Origin: Curvularia sp. ZM96 | Lineage: Eukaryota > Ascomycota > Dothideomycetes > Pleosporales > Pleosporaceae | Direction: 5' to 3' | Length of the DNA: 64,000 bases | Assembly: GCA_022457065.1 (NCBI GenBank) | Contig: JAJGBQ010000007.1 | Location: 2,271,001-2,335,000, forward strand | In this document: positions 1 through 10,779 of the stretch, piece after piece | How the letters are laid out: each line of letters begins with the position of its first letter | Numbering within the stretch: position 1 is the first letter of the stretch | Notes under the pieces: generated by a model | What the model saw: only the letters and a program-made list of their open reading frames with translations | What the model was told of the DNA's origin: nothing | Databases searched by the model: none | Program-made: the position numbers and the translations under genes

Positions 1-1532
1 GCCTACGATTCGTGGAACCCACCCCTCCAGGCACGCTCGACATATCCAGACCAGGGGTCAAGACTTCTCAGAGAGATCCGAACAAGGATCTCCAACGCGG
101 CACTTTCGCGCCGCTTGGACATTTCGTCGCGCGCTTCCAACATGGCAGAGCTATAGCAAAGAGGGAAGGTGGGAAGATAAACGTCTTCCGATCACCTGGT
201 GGCCAGATGCTCGAGATCAACGCATCCCAGATCACCCTAGTACAGTTGCGCTTTGCAGTGCACTCTCTTCTGAACAGGATTAATGGCGATGCTCACGAGC
301 TCATGTTTCACTGGTGGCCTGATGCCGATTTGTATAGGACCAAAGACAAGCTTATGAGCCATCAATCTGGCTACTCGTTTTTAGCAGAGCCTGAAAACAA
401 TCTACAAATGAGCTTCAAGCATCTTCACCATCGAGCGTTCTCTCCTCGAGAAGGAAGGCTAGCACTGCAGGGCGCTGGATGTCAGCGAGCGCTGGAGTAT
501 CTGCAGAGACGTGATGATTTCACTCGACTCATTTTTGCGGGAATCCACATGACTAGTGACATGCTCGCTAGGGGTGAGAAGCTCCGCATTATACGCTGGG
601 CGAATACTGTTGCTGTACAACGCAACATCGTGATATACAAAAGCCGTACCATGCTACTTTTCGCTTATAACAAAGTGTCCACGACAGCGAGTCACTCGTT
701 CTACATCGTTCGGGTGCCCTGACCCACAGTAGAGCGAGCATTGTTCCTATACCTTGCCTATTTAAGGTCTTTCAACAACTTCATCCTCCGGCAATTGAAG
801 CTCGTCGATGCGGAAACAAAGACGAATCTGCACCTTTTTTCCTTGAGCAACCATCCCACGGGTTGCTTTGGTGCAACTGACTGCTCGAAGAGCTCCGAGC
901 AGGCTACGTCAGACTGTTCTATTCGACTTCAGCTGAGCATCTATGATCACGTCGCTGTTTTCATTAGCAAGAAGCAAATCCCGACACTGCTGGAGCCATT
1001 CGACCCGAACATCTCCAGGGACCGAAATGGCTTCCTTCACCTATTGGCCTTTCAGACTGGCCACATCCCTTTGATTCATGCAAGCGCTTACGCTCTCGAA
1101 AGAGGTTATCCAGCTAGACTGCAGCCAGAGCTGATTGACAGCTACTTCGAAAACAGCATAATCCGGCATCAATTTATGAAGATCACTGAGGTGAGACCAA
1201 TGGACAAAGAAGTAGATGCGAGCACGTTAGATGGACAGATGCAAAAGGTAATGATGCTAACAACGAAGCCGGCACACCAACACACCAAGCAGCAGGTGTT
1301 GGCGGTGTCAGACGAGGAACTTGTCGTGCTGGGTAGCGGAGACCAGGAAATAGCAAAGGCAAGACGGGTCGAGAGGGGACCGCTGCAACGAAGCAAGCGC
1401 AGGCTGAGCAGTGACTCATGTGACGTGCATCAGACCCAGGATATATTTAAGTTGGCTAGACTGAGAACATGCGGAGTCAGTAGCAGCTGCGAGGGCAGTT
1501 GTAGGAAATACACAAAGATAAGAAAGGATTAG
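1..1532 (+). pseudogene. Broken repeat-family protein, 5' end outside window
   Basis: One reading frame runs from the window edge to a stop at 1530-1532 and is interrupted once by TGA at 720-722. The same frame continues in register on both sides (RVP, stop, PTVERALFLYLAYL), so this is one protein of about 509 codons with a nonsense mutation, not two genes. There is no credible start in the window. The text (for example FVARFQHGRAIAKREGG and LMSHQSGYSFLAEPE) reads to me like the middle part of the large repetitive proteins in Dothideomycete subtelomeres that join a DUF3505 zinc-finger region to a RecQ helicase. That is recalled family resemblance only. The fragments at 1958-2431 and 40985-41360 fit the same family. 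Confidence 0.5.
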
Positions 1533-1957
1533 TGTATGAAGAGGGGAGAAAGATGAATGCCTGCTAAGCGAGTAAAGTCGTTAGGTATCCTAAGCGACTA
1601 GCTAGATTATAATAGGAAAATGGACTAGCTCAAAGGATTCGTAGAACAACGTTGGATGAAACGATTGCATACACAGATGCCTTCTCTATACAATGTACTG
1701 TTACAATCCAATACTTCGACTGTTGCAGAAAACGAGCAGTCTTGGAAGCAAAAGTTTGATCAAGAGGGGGCATGACTCCGAAACAGCGACAAATCGACGA
1801 TTCACGGGCAGACGTTGCGATGAGTTTCAGATGCAGAAAACTAAAGAAGCAGCTTCACAAGGAGCGCTGACGTAGAGCAGTGGCAGCGATCAAATTCAAT
1901 ACCACTCCATCATAAAAGAGGATTGAAAGTGTTACTGAGCAATTGCGCTGAAATCGT

Positions 1958-2431
1958 TTGCTTTCTAGAAGACTATGGCGTCCTTGTGTGCAAGCAGATC
2001 AAGCGAAGACCAAACTACTAGACAAGCCAGCACGACCCATGGATGAGCTCCGCAGATCGCTGACCGGGCTACAGTGCATCGACTGCGGGTTTGTTACAAC
2101 CAATAGACCAGATACGCATGGATTGTTGAAAGTATCTTCAACTTGCTTGGAGTACTTTGACGACCTCCTCGCTCACGTCACGAATGCTACAACTGGAAAG
2201 GACCACGAACTACTAAAAGACCCCGATGTCTTAATATCTAAACAGCATCATACCGCAATCTCCAATCTTAATACGTATCTTTTGCACTATCATCATATGC
2301 TGCCTTCGACCAGAAGACAGGTGATTAAATGCTTCAGCTACTTTACAAAGCTAGACCCATCTGAGATTAAGCTTCTAAACGAGCCTGCACAAGCGATAGC
2401 AGAGCTCGGAAAACCGCCCATCAGGCTGTAG
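1958..2431 (+). pseudogene. DUF3505-like (OrsD-type) zinc-finger fragment
   Basis: An open frame of 157 codons with a non-ATG beginning. It contains LQCIDCGFVTTN, then a stretch with DPDVLISKQHHTAIS, a histidine-rich YLLHYHH and DPSEIKLLNEPAQAIAELG. The spacing of Cys/His residues and the I-ELG-P phrase resemble the N-terminal DUF3505 region of fungal OrsD and telomere-linked helicase proteins. The PARPMDELRRSLTGLQC part looks like a second, displaced copy of the PAQAIAELGKPPIRL part, so the fragment seems rearranged. It has no recognisable start and lies on the same strand as the preceding relic. It could be a piece of that same element. Confidence 0.4.
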
Positions 2432-3656
2432 TGTAAGACTTGCAGATACATCACAATCAACACGAATGTACTACGCAAACACTGTAAAATGGCTTACCAA
2501 AAAGCTTGGACAGGTGATAAAAGCCTATTGTATGGTACCATCAGTGTATATACCTTTCTCCGTTCAGGCGGGTTAAGGCTAGATGATCTAAGATAGAAAA
2601 CTTTGTAAACAGTATAATACCGTACTTTTTAATATATGTCCACACGACCCTGATAGTACCCTACTCATAATGACATGACTATATCCAAAAGCCCCATTCC
2701 TTTTCCGCATGATATGGCACAATTCGTCCCTCATGGAACGCTCTCATGCGCCCTACTAGATTCGTCTAGAGCGACTAGCAAGCGACGACTGTTAGGGCGC
2801 ACGTTACTCTCAATGCCGCTATTATAAGAGTTTTAAGAGCGTAGGATACGTGTCTTATATTACTTCTAAGTTCCTTATCTAAGCCAGTCTACGCTTACTT
2901 TTTATAATCGTGGCGTAGATAATTAAATATAACTACGTAAGTAGAAACCTAAAATTCTAATAGAACTATAACAAGAAGAAACCAGCGATCTTCGATAAAA
3001 ACACAGCCCTCTGGCATGGTTCATGATTCTGTGGTACTTTCCGTAAGGCGGGGTGCGCTAGGTAGGTACGGGTTAGAGTTGGCCCAGGCCCCGTGTCAGC
3101 GTCATGGCCTTCTGAGCATCACCATCGTACAACCGAACCACCTGTTAGCATTCAGGGGCACATGTCTCGCTGCAACAGCCGTCGAGCTCAAAAACCCGCG
3201 TCTTAGGCATCACTACTCACTAGCCAGGATGCGTTTTCGGTATCGTTATGCTAGGATGGCGGAGATCCCTCGAATGAACATCCTAGTGTCATCGGGCCGA
3301 TTGCCGGTTTGGTCGAACTGCATTTATCCCGTAGGCCTGGAGATTTTATCTAGTCAACTATACTACAAGTATATGGGAATATTACTGTCGCTAGCGCAAC
3401 TTTGTTCTTGTAAGCCGGTACTAGTGAACGCCATTTCTTGGACAACGGCATTGCACTACATTCTGGGCCTGATAGGAGACACTGCCTAACTGGCTGCGAT
3501 GTCACAACGACAAAGTCGTTGGGGAGAGAGTATCCCACTCAAAGAAGTTGGATTCATGCTTTCAAGATGCGGTTAACTTCTCATATTCGTATTGTTGATA
3601 TGCTGGAGTAGTATCAAGACCCAAAAAATTCCTAACTATGGCAGTGACATTTACAA
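2432..3656. other. Intergenic, AT-rich then anonymous
   Basis: 2450-3000 is AT-rich with many TA steps, as in RIP-affected fungal DNA. 3016-3489 has a 157-codon open frame on the plus strand with no recognisable domain, biased composition and no coding character, which I do not call as a gene. The 3' untranslated region of the leftward sugar transporter must lie at the right end. Confidence 0.5.
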
Positions 3657-5289
3657 TCATTGTTTTACATGGGCATGTTCTGCATGAGAAATGGATCCTT
3701 GCTTAGCAGCGACTTCCTCGACACGACGCTCGATGTCTGGAACAAAGTCGCGCTTGTTCATTCCTGGTACGAAGAGCGGGGCGTTGGTGAAGAGGTAGTT
3801 CATCTCCTCGAGTGGACGTTTCGCAGTCTCGGGAAGGAAGCAGTAGAAGAAGATGGCGTTGGTGAGATTGCAAACCTGCGGTCTGGTTAATCTGATTCTG
3901 CAGTAAATCACTGAGAAACACTTACGACAAAGAGTAGATAGAACCTCCATCCAACGTTTGCCATGCCAGGTCCAGTCGTCTGTCCAATCATGGTGTTGAA
4001 CGCAAAAGACGTCATAGTCGCAATGGAAACACCCTTGGAACGAGTCTTGGTATCGAAAATCTCAGCAGGAATGATCCATGAAAGCGGTCCGCACGTCGAA
4101 CTGAAGCAAAAGTTGTACGCCCAAGTGACAACAATGAAGCCCCATGCGGCGGCGGCATTGCCACTGGTACCAGGTGGGAAGACGGCCAGCATGATTGTGG
4201 CGATGATGAACGTGACGCAGTTGCCCAAATTACCGCCAATCAAAGTCCAGCGACGTCCCAACCGATCAATGAAGGCAATGCAGAGCGCTTGTCCGCAGAG
4301 AGCAAGGACAGAGGAAATGGCCTGGTACTTGAGCGCATCCGAGCCGTTGATGCCAATCTGTTTGTAGATGGCAACGGAGTAATACTGGATAGCCGAAACA
4401 CCAGTCATTTGCACAGATGCCTGGATAGCGCAGGCGAGGAAGAGACGGCGGAAGCACGACTTGTCCTGAAAAAGTTCAAGGTACGACTGGGCCGTGTTCT
4501 CGCGCTCAAAGCTGATCGCCTCCTGGATCTGCTCAAACTCTGCCAGGACCCAAGCATCCGTTTCGTCACCATTAGAGTGGAGCTTCGCCAGGTTGCGAAG
4601 ACCCTGTTCTGTCTGGCCTTTGCTAATAAGCCATCTGGGTGATTCGGGGAACACCATGATGAGGGCAGCCAGGAAGACGGCTGGGACGACTTGGATACCA
4701 AGCGATGTGCGCCACTGGCCGTCGTTGTCGTCTGCAAAACCGATATCGACTCCATAACTGATCCAGGCGGCAGCAAGGGCACCGATACCCAACATAAACT
4801 GCACAAGAGCCGTGACTCGTCCGCGGATGCTGGGATGAACCAATTCTGATTGGTACATGGGCACAATCATGACCAGGAAACCAATACCAACACCAGCGAG
4901 GGCGCGTCCGGCGTAGAGGTAGGACAGTGCCTGGGCGCCAGTTTGTAGGGCGCCTCCGAGCATGAAGACCTAGTGCGCTTGGGTCAGCAAATTCGACAAT
5001 TGCGATAAACACATTCCCAAATTCTTACCAGAGCACCAATCAGGATCGTGAGTCGACGACCAAGCCTGTCACCGGCGGGACCAGCCATGAGCGCACCAAA
5101 AAAGGCACCGCCAGTGAAGACGGACACAACGGCGCCAGTCTCATTTTCGGTGGGGTTATTGAACTTCCTGTGGAAGGCATCCGAGGCAATGACCTGGGCA
5201 ATGACACCGAGATCGTAACCGTACAGCAACGAACCTAGGGATGCAAACAGTCCCACGAGGAACTGGTATACTTTGGGAGGGAGCGCCAT
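3657..5289 (-). CDS. MFS sugar transporter
   Basis: A 507-aa sugar-porter family protein that would import a sugar by proton symport at the plasma membrane. Three exons: 5289-5029, 4969-3926, 3875-3657. Both introns (59 and 50 bp) have GT-AG ends. Family marks in order: LGSLLYGYDLG in helix 1, DRLGRR in the 2-3 loop, a run of hydrophobic helices, PESPRWL after helix 6, DRLGRRWTLIGG in the 8-9 loop, the GPLSWIIPAEIF region in helix 10 and PETAKRPLEEM after helix 12, close to the PETKG signature. The start MALPPKVYQF was chosen because the upstream in-frame codons lack transporter character. It faces the GH51 gene from a shared 686-bp promoter, so import of arabinose or another pentose is a reasonable guess, but substrate is not readable from the sequence. 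Confidence 0.9.
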
Positions 5290-5975
5290 GGCGACTGCAG
5301 ACGCGATTGACAGGTACTGCAGAAAAGTAGAATGCGGTGCGTGAGAGAGACCCACTGCGAGCAGCCTCCCTGGCTCTTTATACTGGGCATATTCCCGTTC
5401 GGCAGCCTGCCTGGTATCATCCCATGTCCGACCAAGTCTGGGGAACACGAGCAAGCGATACCATGCCAGGGTCTCCGCAAATGGCGGGGATGTTGACTCG
5501 ACTCCGCGTTTATTACCCTCCGCAACCCGCGTCCTGATCCTTGCTTGCAGCGGTTGTCGGGGATATGACCGAGGTAGCGGCACAGACTCGGTTTAAAGCA
5601 GCCCGATGCGACCGTTTCCCACCAACACGGCAGGGCTTCCATCATCACACCACTGGTGGAATGCGTCTTGGCTCCCCGAACCAGGGCACGGGTGGTTTAC
5701 TCCAGACGGCTGTAGTGCAACGTGCAGCAGACGCGTGATGAGACGGTACATGCTGCCGAATTTCCACGAATGGGCATGCCGTTGCCCGTCGGAGGCGCCA
5801 ACTGCCTTTGGTCCTAGGGCCCGCGCCTAGTGGGACACCGCATGCTATGGCATGAGGCTTTCTATGACCTCGAGTAGGCCGTTTCACTAGCAACTCGCCA
5901 TTCGAAATTCGTATTCTGCCTTTTTGTTTTCCACCTGGACCGCCGCCCGAAGGAAGATTGTCAGCCTCATTTACC
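5290..5975. promoter_or_regulatory. Divergent promoter, sugar transporter / GH51
   Basis: Shared 686-bp upstream region. It holds two matches to the degenerate CreA carbon-catabolite consensus SYGGRG, CTGGGG at 5438-5443 and GCGGGG at 5484-5489. This consensus is short and matches often by chance, so repression by glucose is only suggested. Confidence 0.3.
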
Positions 5976-7895
5976 ATGGCGTCTTTTACAAGAATCGAAG
6001 AGAGCGAAACGCCCTCCATCTCTGTCAACCCCTCTCACAAGATCGCTAAGATCAATGACAATCTCTATGGTGGATTTACCGAGTACGTTGGAAGATGACA
6101 CCCTATCGGCTAGAGTTGTGCTACATGTGCATTTCCTTCTTTTTGCCCCTCGGCTAACCAACCATGTGCCAGGCACATGGGCCGCTGCATATATGGCGGC
6201 ATCTACGACCCTGGCAATCCTCTCTCCGATGAGCGAGGTTTCCGCAAAGACGTTATTGAGGCTTTCAAAGAGCTCAAGGTGCCTGTGGTGCGATACCCTG
6301 GCGGGAATTTTGTAGCAACCTATCATTGGCTTGATGGCGTTGGACCAAAGGAGAATCGACCCAAGAGGTAAGCTCGCCACTAGTATGTTACTTGAAGCCC
6401 CGGTCGATGAGTGCGCCCTTCTGTCAGATGTGCCATGTGCCGATCAAAGAAACACGATGCCAGTTTCTGGGTTCGCTGCAGGGTAGATTGCATTGCAGAG
6501 ATCTTCCTCTAAGCGTTTTCGGGAGACTGCAGTCCCAAAGAGGATGCTGGGCTAATCTAATGACTAGGCCAGAGCTTGCCTGGATTGGCATCGAACCAAA
6601 TACATTTGGCACTGACGAGTTTATGCAATGGTGTGAGGAGGTTGGCACAGAACCTTACCTTTGCCTGAACTTTGGTACCGGTACTTTGGACGAAGGTACA
6701 TGACCGATACAATCACCTGCCGGACATGGCTAACTTGCGTAGCCCTCGCATGGCTCGAATACTGTAATTCGGACCGAGACACATACTACGCCAATCTTCG
6801 TCGCAAGAATGGCCGCGAAAAGCCCTACAACGTGCGTTACACCCAAACATTCGACGTGTGTCTCCTATTAATATCAAGCTAAACTGGCCACAGGTGAAAT
6901 ACTGGGCTCTTGGAAACGAGTGCTGGGGCCCATGGCAAGTCGAGCAGATGACCAAAGAAGACTATGCCAAGAAGGCGTACCAATGGGCCAAGGCCCTGAA
7001 GCTCCTCGACCCGTCCATCACTACGATTCTGTGTGGAGAGACTGGCTACTCATCCTGGGATTACTACGTGCTGAACCAGTGCGTCAAGTGGGACGTTCAC
7101 GGCCTTAGCGGCGACACGACAAAGAGCCTGATTGACATGCACTCTATCCACATTTACACTGCGGACAAAGAGCATCTTCCCAACGCCACCGCGCCCAGGG
7201 CAGCGGAGAGGGCCGTACAAATGGCAGCTAGCCTCATTGACCTCGCACGCATTGAGAACAAGGTCCCCGAGACGGTGCCCAGGCAAACCATTTGCTTTGA
7301 CGAGTGGAACGTGTGGGATCCTGTGCGCGCACCAGGTGAACAAGGTGCAGAAGAGAAATACACGCTCTCCGATGCCCTCGCGGTCGCCAACTTCCTCAAC
7401 GGCTTCATCCGCCAAGCAAAGGACATGGGCATGGCGACGGTTGCACAGAGCGTGAACGTCATCTCTCCTCTCATGACGACAAAGGAAGGCCTTGTCAAGC
7501 AAACTACATGGTGGCCATTGTTTCTCTTCTCCAAGTACATGCGTGGCCACACCATTGCGCTCAATGTACGTACACCCGAGTATACAGGCCGCACCAACCC
7601 GACATGGATTCGTGGCACGATTGAGACTCCCTATTTGGACTGCAGTGCTACGCTCAGTGACGACGGCTTTGTCAATCTCGCTGTAACCAATGTCCATGAG
7701 ACCAGTGACTTTGAGGCTGAGATTCCTGGGCTCAAGGCAGACAAGGTCGAGGTGCACACAGTGACTGGAGATAGCGTGGATGTAGTGAACACTGATGGGG
7801 CGCAGAATGTGGGCATCAAAGAGAGCAGTTGGGATGGGCAGGGCAAGTTTAAGTTTGGCAAGCATTCGTTTACGCTGCTGAGGTGGAAGGCTTAG
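5976..7895 (+). CDS. GH51 alpha-L-arabinofuranosidase, intracellular type
   Basis: A 506-aa glycoside hydrolase family 51 enzyme that releases terminal arabinofuranose from arabino-oligosaccharides. Five exons: 5976-6082, 6173-6367, 6568-6695, 6743-6831, 6894-7895. Introns are 90, 200, 47 and 62 bp, all GT-AG. The first, KINDNLYGGFTEHMGRCIYG, is the conserved beta/alpha-barrel entry and is restored exactly by splicing intron 1. The general acid/base Glu lies in WALGNECWG and the nucleophile Glu in ICFDEWNVW. VRYPGGNF and EPYLCLNFGTGTLDE are further family signatures. No signal peptide is visible at MASFTRIEE, so the enzyme should act in the cytoplasm on imported oligosaccharides, which fits the adjacent transporter. 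The C-terminal beta domain ends at FTLLRWKA. Confidence 0.95.
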
Positions 7896-8024
7896 GGCGG
7901 GTAGAGGTGTGGGACGGAGGCGTATGGAATGATAAGTGAACCAGTTTGCCCTGAATAAAATGTAGGTGAGCACTATGTGTACGAACGTTTTACATAAACA
8001 TTGCCAATCATCATAAAAAGCTTT

Positions 8025-8921
8025 CTACCATTTCCCCGTATCCAAGTAATTCTTCACCCGCATGAGCATCGCATCTCTATACTCCCACACAGTATCTGCA
8101 TGCATGAAGAAAAAGTACGATGCAATCACCACGCAGCCCGGCAGGAAAAACAGCATAAAAAAGTACTGCACCATGCCCCACCACGCACTATCGAGCCCCT
8201 TGCGCATCGCTCTTTCCTCAGTTACTGTGGGAAAACTCTCTTTGGGTATCTCTTTACCCAAAAACCCACAGAGCGCATCCCAGTCCATCTCAGCGTCCAT
8301 GTCAAGCTCCAGGAGATGGTCCCTGGGCACTGAAGAACGCACAGTAGTGTAATGCTTCTCGAATGCTAATTTTGCTCCAGGGCCACCGTACTGATTGCCA
8401 TTGTGAGCTTTGAATGCTGAATGTATGAGCTGCGTGAGCGGTGCCAATTGCGTCATGTTGAGTTGACGGCACATCCTGAATAGGCGCCAAGTATCCAGAC
8501 ACCAGATGCTGTCCTGCATGCTGGACTCCCAGTCGGCGTATTTGCGGTTTGTCAAGATGACCTTTGCGTCGGGATACGCTTCTACCAGCTGTTTGGCAAA
8601 GATGCACCCGGGGAGATCCGTGACTGCGTCGAAGTCGCCCAGCAGCTTGTCGAATTCCAGTCTACCATAGGGAGCCTTGTTCCGTTGGCTTGTCGGACGG
8701 TCTTGTGGCGGCAGCAATGTGATGTTGATGGCTTCTTGCCAGAGCACGAGCTCAGATGGGTTGGTGAGCACATTGCGCATCTGGTGGGGTGTGTATCCTA
8801 GTTTGCGCAACGCCACGGCTACGGTTGTTGTTCCAGTGCGGCACATGCCCAGGACCAGGACCTGCATGGGTTTGCTTCGCGTCCGCTCGTTGTTGTCAAT
8901 CAATCTTTGGCTCGCCATCAT
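8025..8921 (-). CDS. Sulfotransferase-like P-loop protein
   Basis: A 298-aa single-exon protein of the fungal 'sulfotransferase family' of P-loop proteins, usually of unknown substrate. The PAPS-type loop is near the N-terminus (VLVLGMCRTGTTTVAVALR). YPDAKVILTNR and WESSMQDSI follow as in the family. A hydrophobic stretch near the C-terminus (residues about 258-278, FMLFFLPGCVVIASYFFF) is a likely membrane anchor. The start at MMASQRL was chosen because it begins just before the conserved core. An in-frame ATG at 9065 would add 48 residues with a basic, hydrophobic character that could be a targeting peptide, and I cannot exclude it. Confidence 0.75.
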   Translation of the reverse strand: MMASQRLIDNNERTRSKPMQVLVLGMCRTGTTTVAVALRKLGYTPHQMRNVLTNPSELVLWQEAINITLLPPQDRPTSQRNKAPYGRLEFDKLLGDFDAVTDLPGCIFAKQLVEAYPDAKVILTNRKYADWESSMQDSIWCLDTWRLFRMCRQLNMTQLAPLTQLIHSAFKAHNGNQYGGPGAKLAFEKHYTTVRSSVPRDHLLELDMDAEMDWDALCGFLGKEIPKESFPTVTEERAMRKGLDSAWWGMVQYFFMLFFLPGCVVIASYFFFMHADTVWEYRDAMLMRVKNYLDTGKW

Positions 8922-9148
8922 GGATAGGGTTTGGAAGGAGTCTCGATTCAACAAAAACAAAACCTGAACTCTCTGTCGGGCACGATTTGAGATGAAGAGA
9001 CGTGTTGCTGTGGCGTGGTTCCGGAATAGGCTAATTAGCGGCATGTCGGTTGAACAGGGCCGCACGCGCGAGCCGTAGGCCTGGGACGCCTAGCTCCACA
9101 AGATGGCGGGGGTTGGCTCGACACGCTACTTGTTGCCAGACCCGTGAG

Positions 9149-10201
9149 CTACAACGCCTCGAGTCCAGGCTGGCCTGTTAATTGCATCTTCCAATTGGAA
9201 AGGAACAAGGTCGTCAACTGCTGCATCTCCCCTGTGGCCGGCGAGTCCGGATCTTCCATGTACATCATCTCGTACCCCTTGTTCGCCCAGATGGCTGCAG
9301 ATTCCCACTCCTCTTGTCTGGCGAGGCTGATGGCGGCGGTTCGGTAAGCTCTAGCGTAGTAGTCGGCAAGACCCTCGGCTTGTACCAGCTGAGCAAGCTG
9401 AACGCTCGCTTCCGCGTTTTTGCGGACGCGTTCTGCTTCGGCCGCAGATTGTGGAGGGGTAAGAACAAGCTGGTGGTCAAAGTTGGCAAAGGCCTTCTGG
9501 ATGGTGACGCGAAGGCGATCGCTGGTTTCCTGAGCTACACGTTCCTGGGCGCATGCTTCGCACTGGCACTTGAACCCATATCGATCGAGCTGCTTCTGTC
9601 GATCTTCTCGAGAGAGCAGAAGCGAAATGTAAGAAACGAACAGCTCTTCCCCAGCCTTGATCTTGCGCGTGGCGTATACAATGCGCTTGTTGAGTTTCTC
9701 GTTCCAGTAGTAGCTGGTGTTTGGCCGACATGAGTGGTTGATGCGCGCGATTCTGGGGAACAAACCGACTCTGTCCCCGGTGTTGTACGCGTTTGTGCGG
9801 AAGATGTTTCCCAGGGTGTCTGGCGGTGCGTTCTCCCCAGGGTTGGTGTAATACGTCAGCGCCAAAACTTCCTCTTGGGCGCTGGACGACAGCATGTTGA
9901 ACTCATCGTGGACCAGCTTCGACACAGCATCCATGGGATACCCGCCGCCCTTGACGACTTCAGACAGGCTGATTGTGATGATCGGAGTTTCGCGCATGAC
10001 AATGTCTCCTATGTCGAGATCACGTACTGCAAAAACCCCTAAACCCCTTCCACGGCTACGCTCAACGATGTAGACTTGCGGAGGACCATCGCAGACGGGA
10101 TAGTGCATGCGGATCGGGGCAAGGTGATGCGAACATGTGACATTGTCGGCAAGCACTTTCAATAGAGGAAAGGCGAAAACGGAAAGCAAGTGAAGGAGCA
10201 T
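9149..10201 (-). CDS. SET-domain protein with signal peptide
   Basis: A 350-aa single-exon protein. Residues 1-18 (MLLHLLSVFAFPLLKVLA) form a typical signal peptide. The SET fold starts at RGRGLGVFAVRDLDIGD, continues through the cofactor-binding RINHSCRPNTSYYWN and GEELFVSYI, and is followed by a post-SET-like cysteine set (KCQCEAC). A helical tail follows. This is the arrangement of SMYD/SET5-like fungal proteins, many of which have no proven methyltransferase substrate. The secretory signal is odd for a protein methyltransferase, whose usual targets are nuclear or cytosolic. The protein is convergent with none of its neighbours and appears to be an ordinary single-copy gene. Confidence 0.85.
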   Translation of the reverse strand: MLLHLLSVFAFPLLKVLADNVTCSHHLAPIRMHYPVCDGPPQVYIVERSRGRGLGVFAVRDLDIGDIVMRETPIITISLSEVVKGGGYPMDAVSKLVHDEFNMLSSSAQEEVLALTYYTNPGENAPPDTLGNIFRTNAYNTGDRVGLFPRIARINHSCRPNTSYYWNEKLNKRIVYATRKIKAGEELFVSYISLLLSREDRQKQLDRYGFKCQCEACAQERVAQETSDRLRVTIQKAFANFDHQLVLTPPQSAAEAERVRKNAEASVQLAQLVQAEGLADYYARAYRTAAISLARQEEWESAAIWANKGYEMMYMEDPDSPATGEMQQLTTLFLSNWKMQLTGQPGLEAL

Positions 10202-10779
10202 GGCTGATTCCCGAAGAAATTGGAGATGGAGTTGGAACTGTCGAGAGAATGGGCGTCTTCATCTTAAGAGGCTTGCCGTAGGGGTAGGTAGAGAGCGTGT
10301 GAGACGGGTTTCAGATGGATTTTGGCACACCCCGCACTCGTGCAGGAGGAAACCGAAGGCGGCCATGTTTCAACACACGAGAAACCGTCATCTTCTGGAG
10401 TTTTTGCAATGAATCTAATCCAGCTCTTTCAGTCTCCGGGTTGGTGGTGGTCGGCACGCGCGTTGACCATTGGGGAAGCTGATCCGCCGGGGCGGAACGA
10501 TGCCGCACTGCGCGAGCAGTGCCGATAGCGCTCGGCAGTCGTGTGATGGTCCTGGAGAAGAGCTGGTCGTGGTCATTCACGTCCCAGTGTCGTGTTGGAG
10601 TCTGGGCTATGAAACTGTTCAAGGGGGAGAGAGAGCATCGGGCCGAGGAAATGTCCGTCAACACCCGTACCTAGTCGCAGCTTCCCCGCGCACGCGTGGG
10701 GCCTCTCTGTGATTGACCCTGCTGTCATGGATGAGACCATGCCCCTCCATCCCCTCTCTTCAGACTGACAGCAGTCACC
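10202..10779. other. Intergenic, divergent promoter
   Basis: 578 bp between the leftward SET gene and the rightward ThDP enzyme gene. It must hold both promoters. I recognise no specific site or additional gene. Confidence 0.4.

Noticed and set aside
3016..3489. 157-codon plus-strand open frame
   Set aside because: No recognised domain, no conserved look, no promoter or intron signs. It is probably a chance frame between repeats and the transporter.
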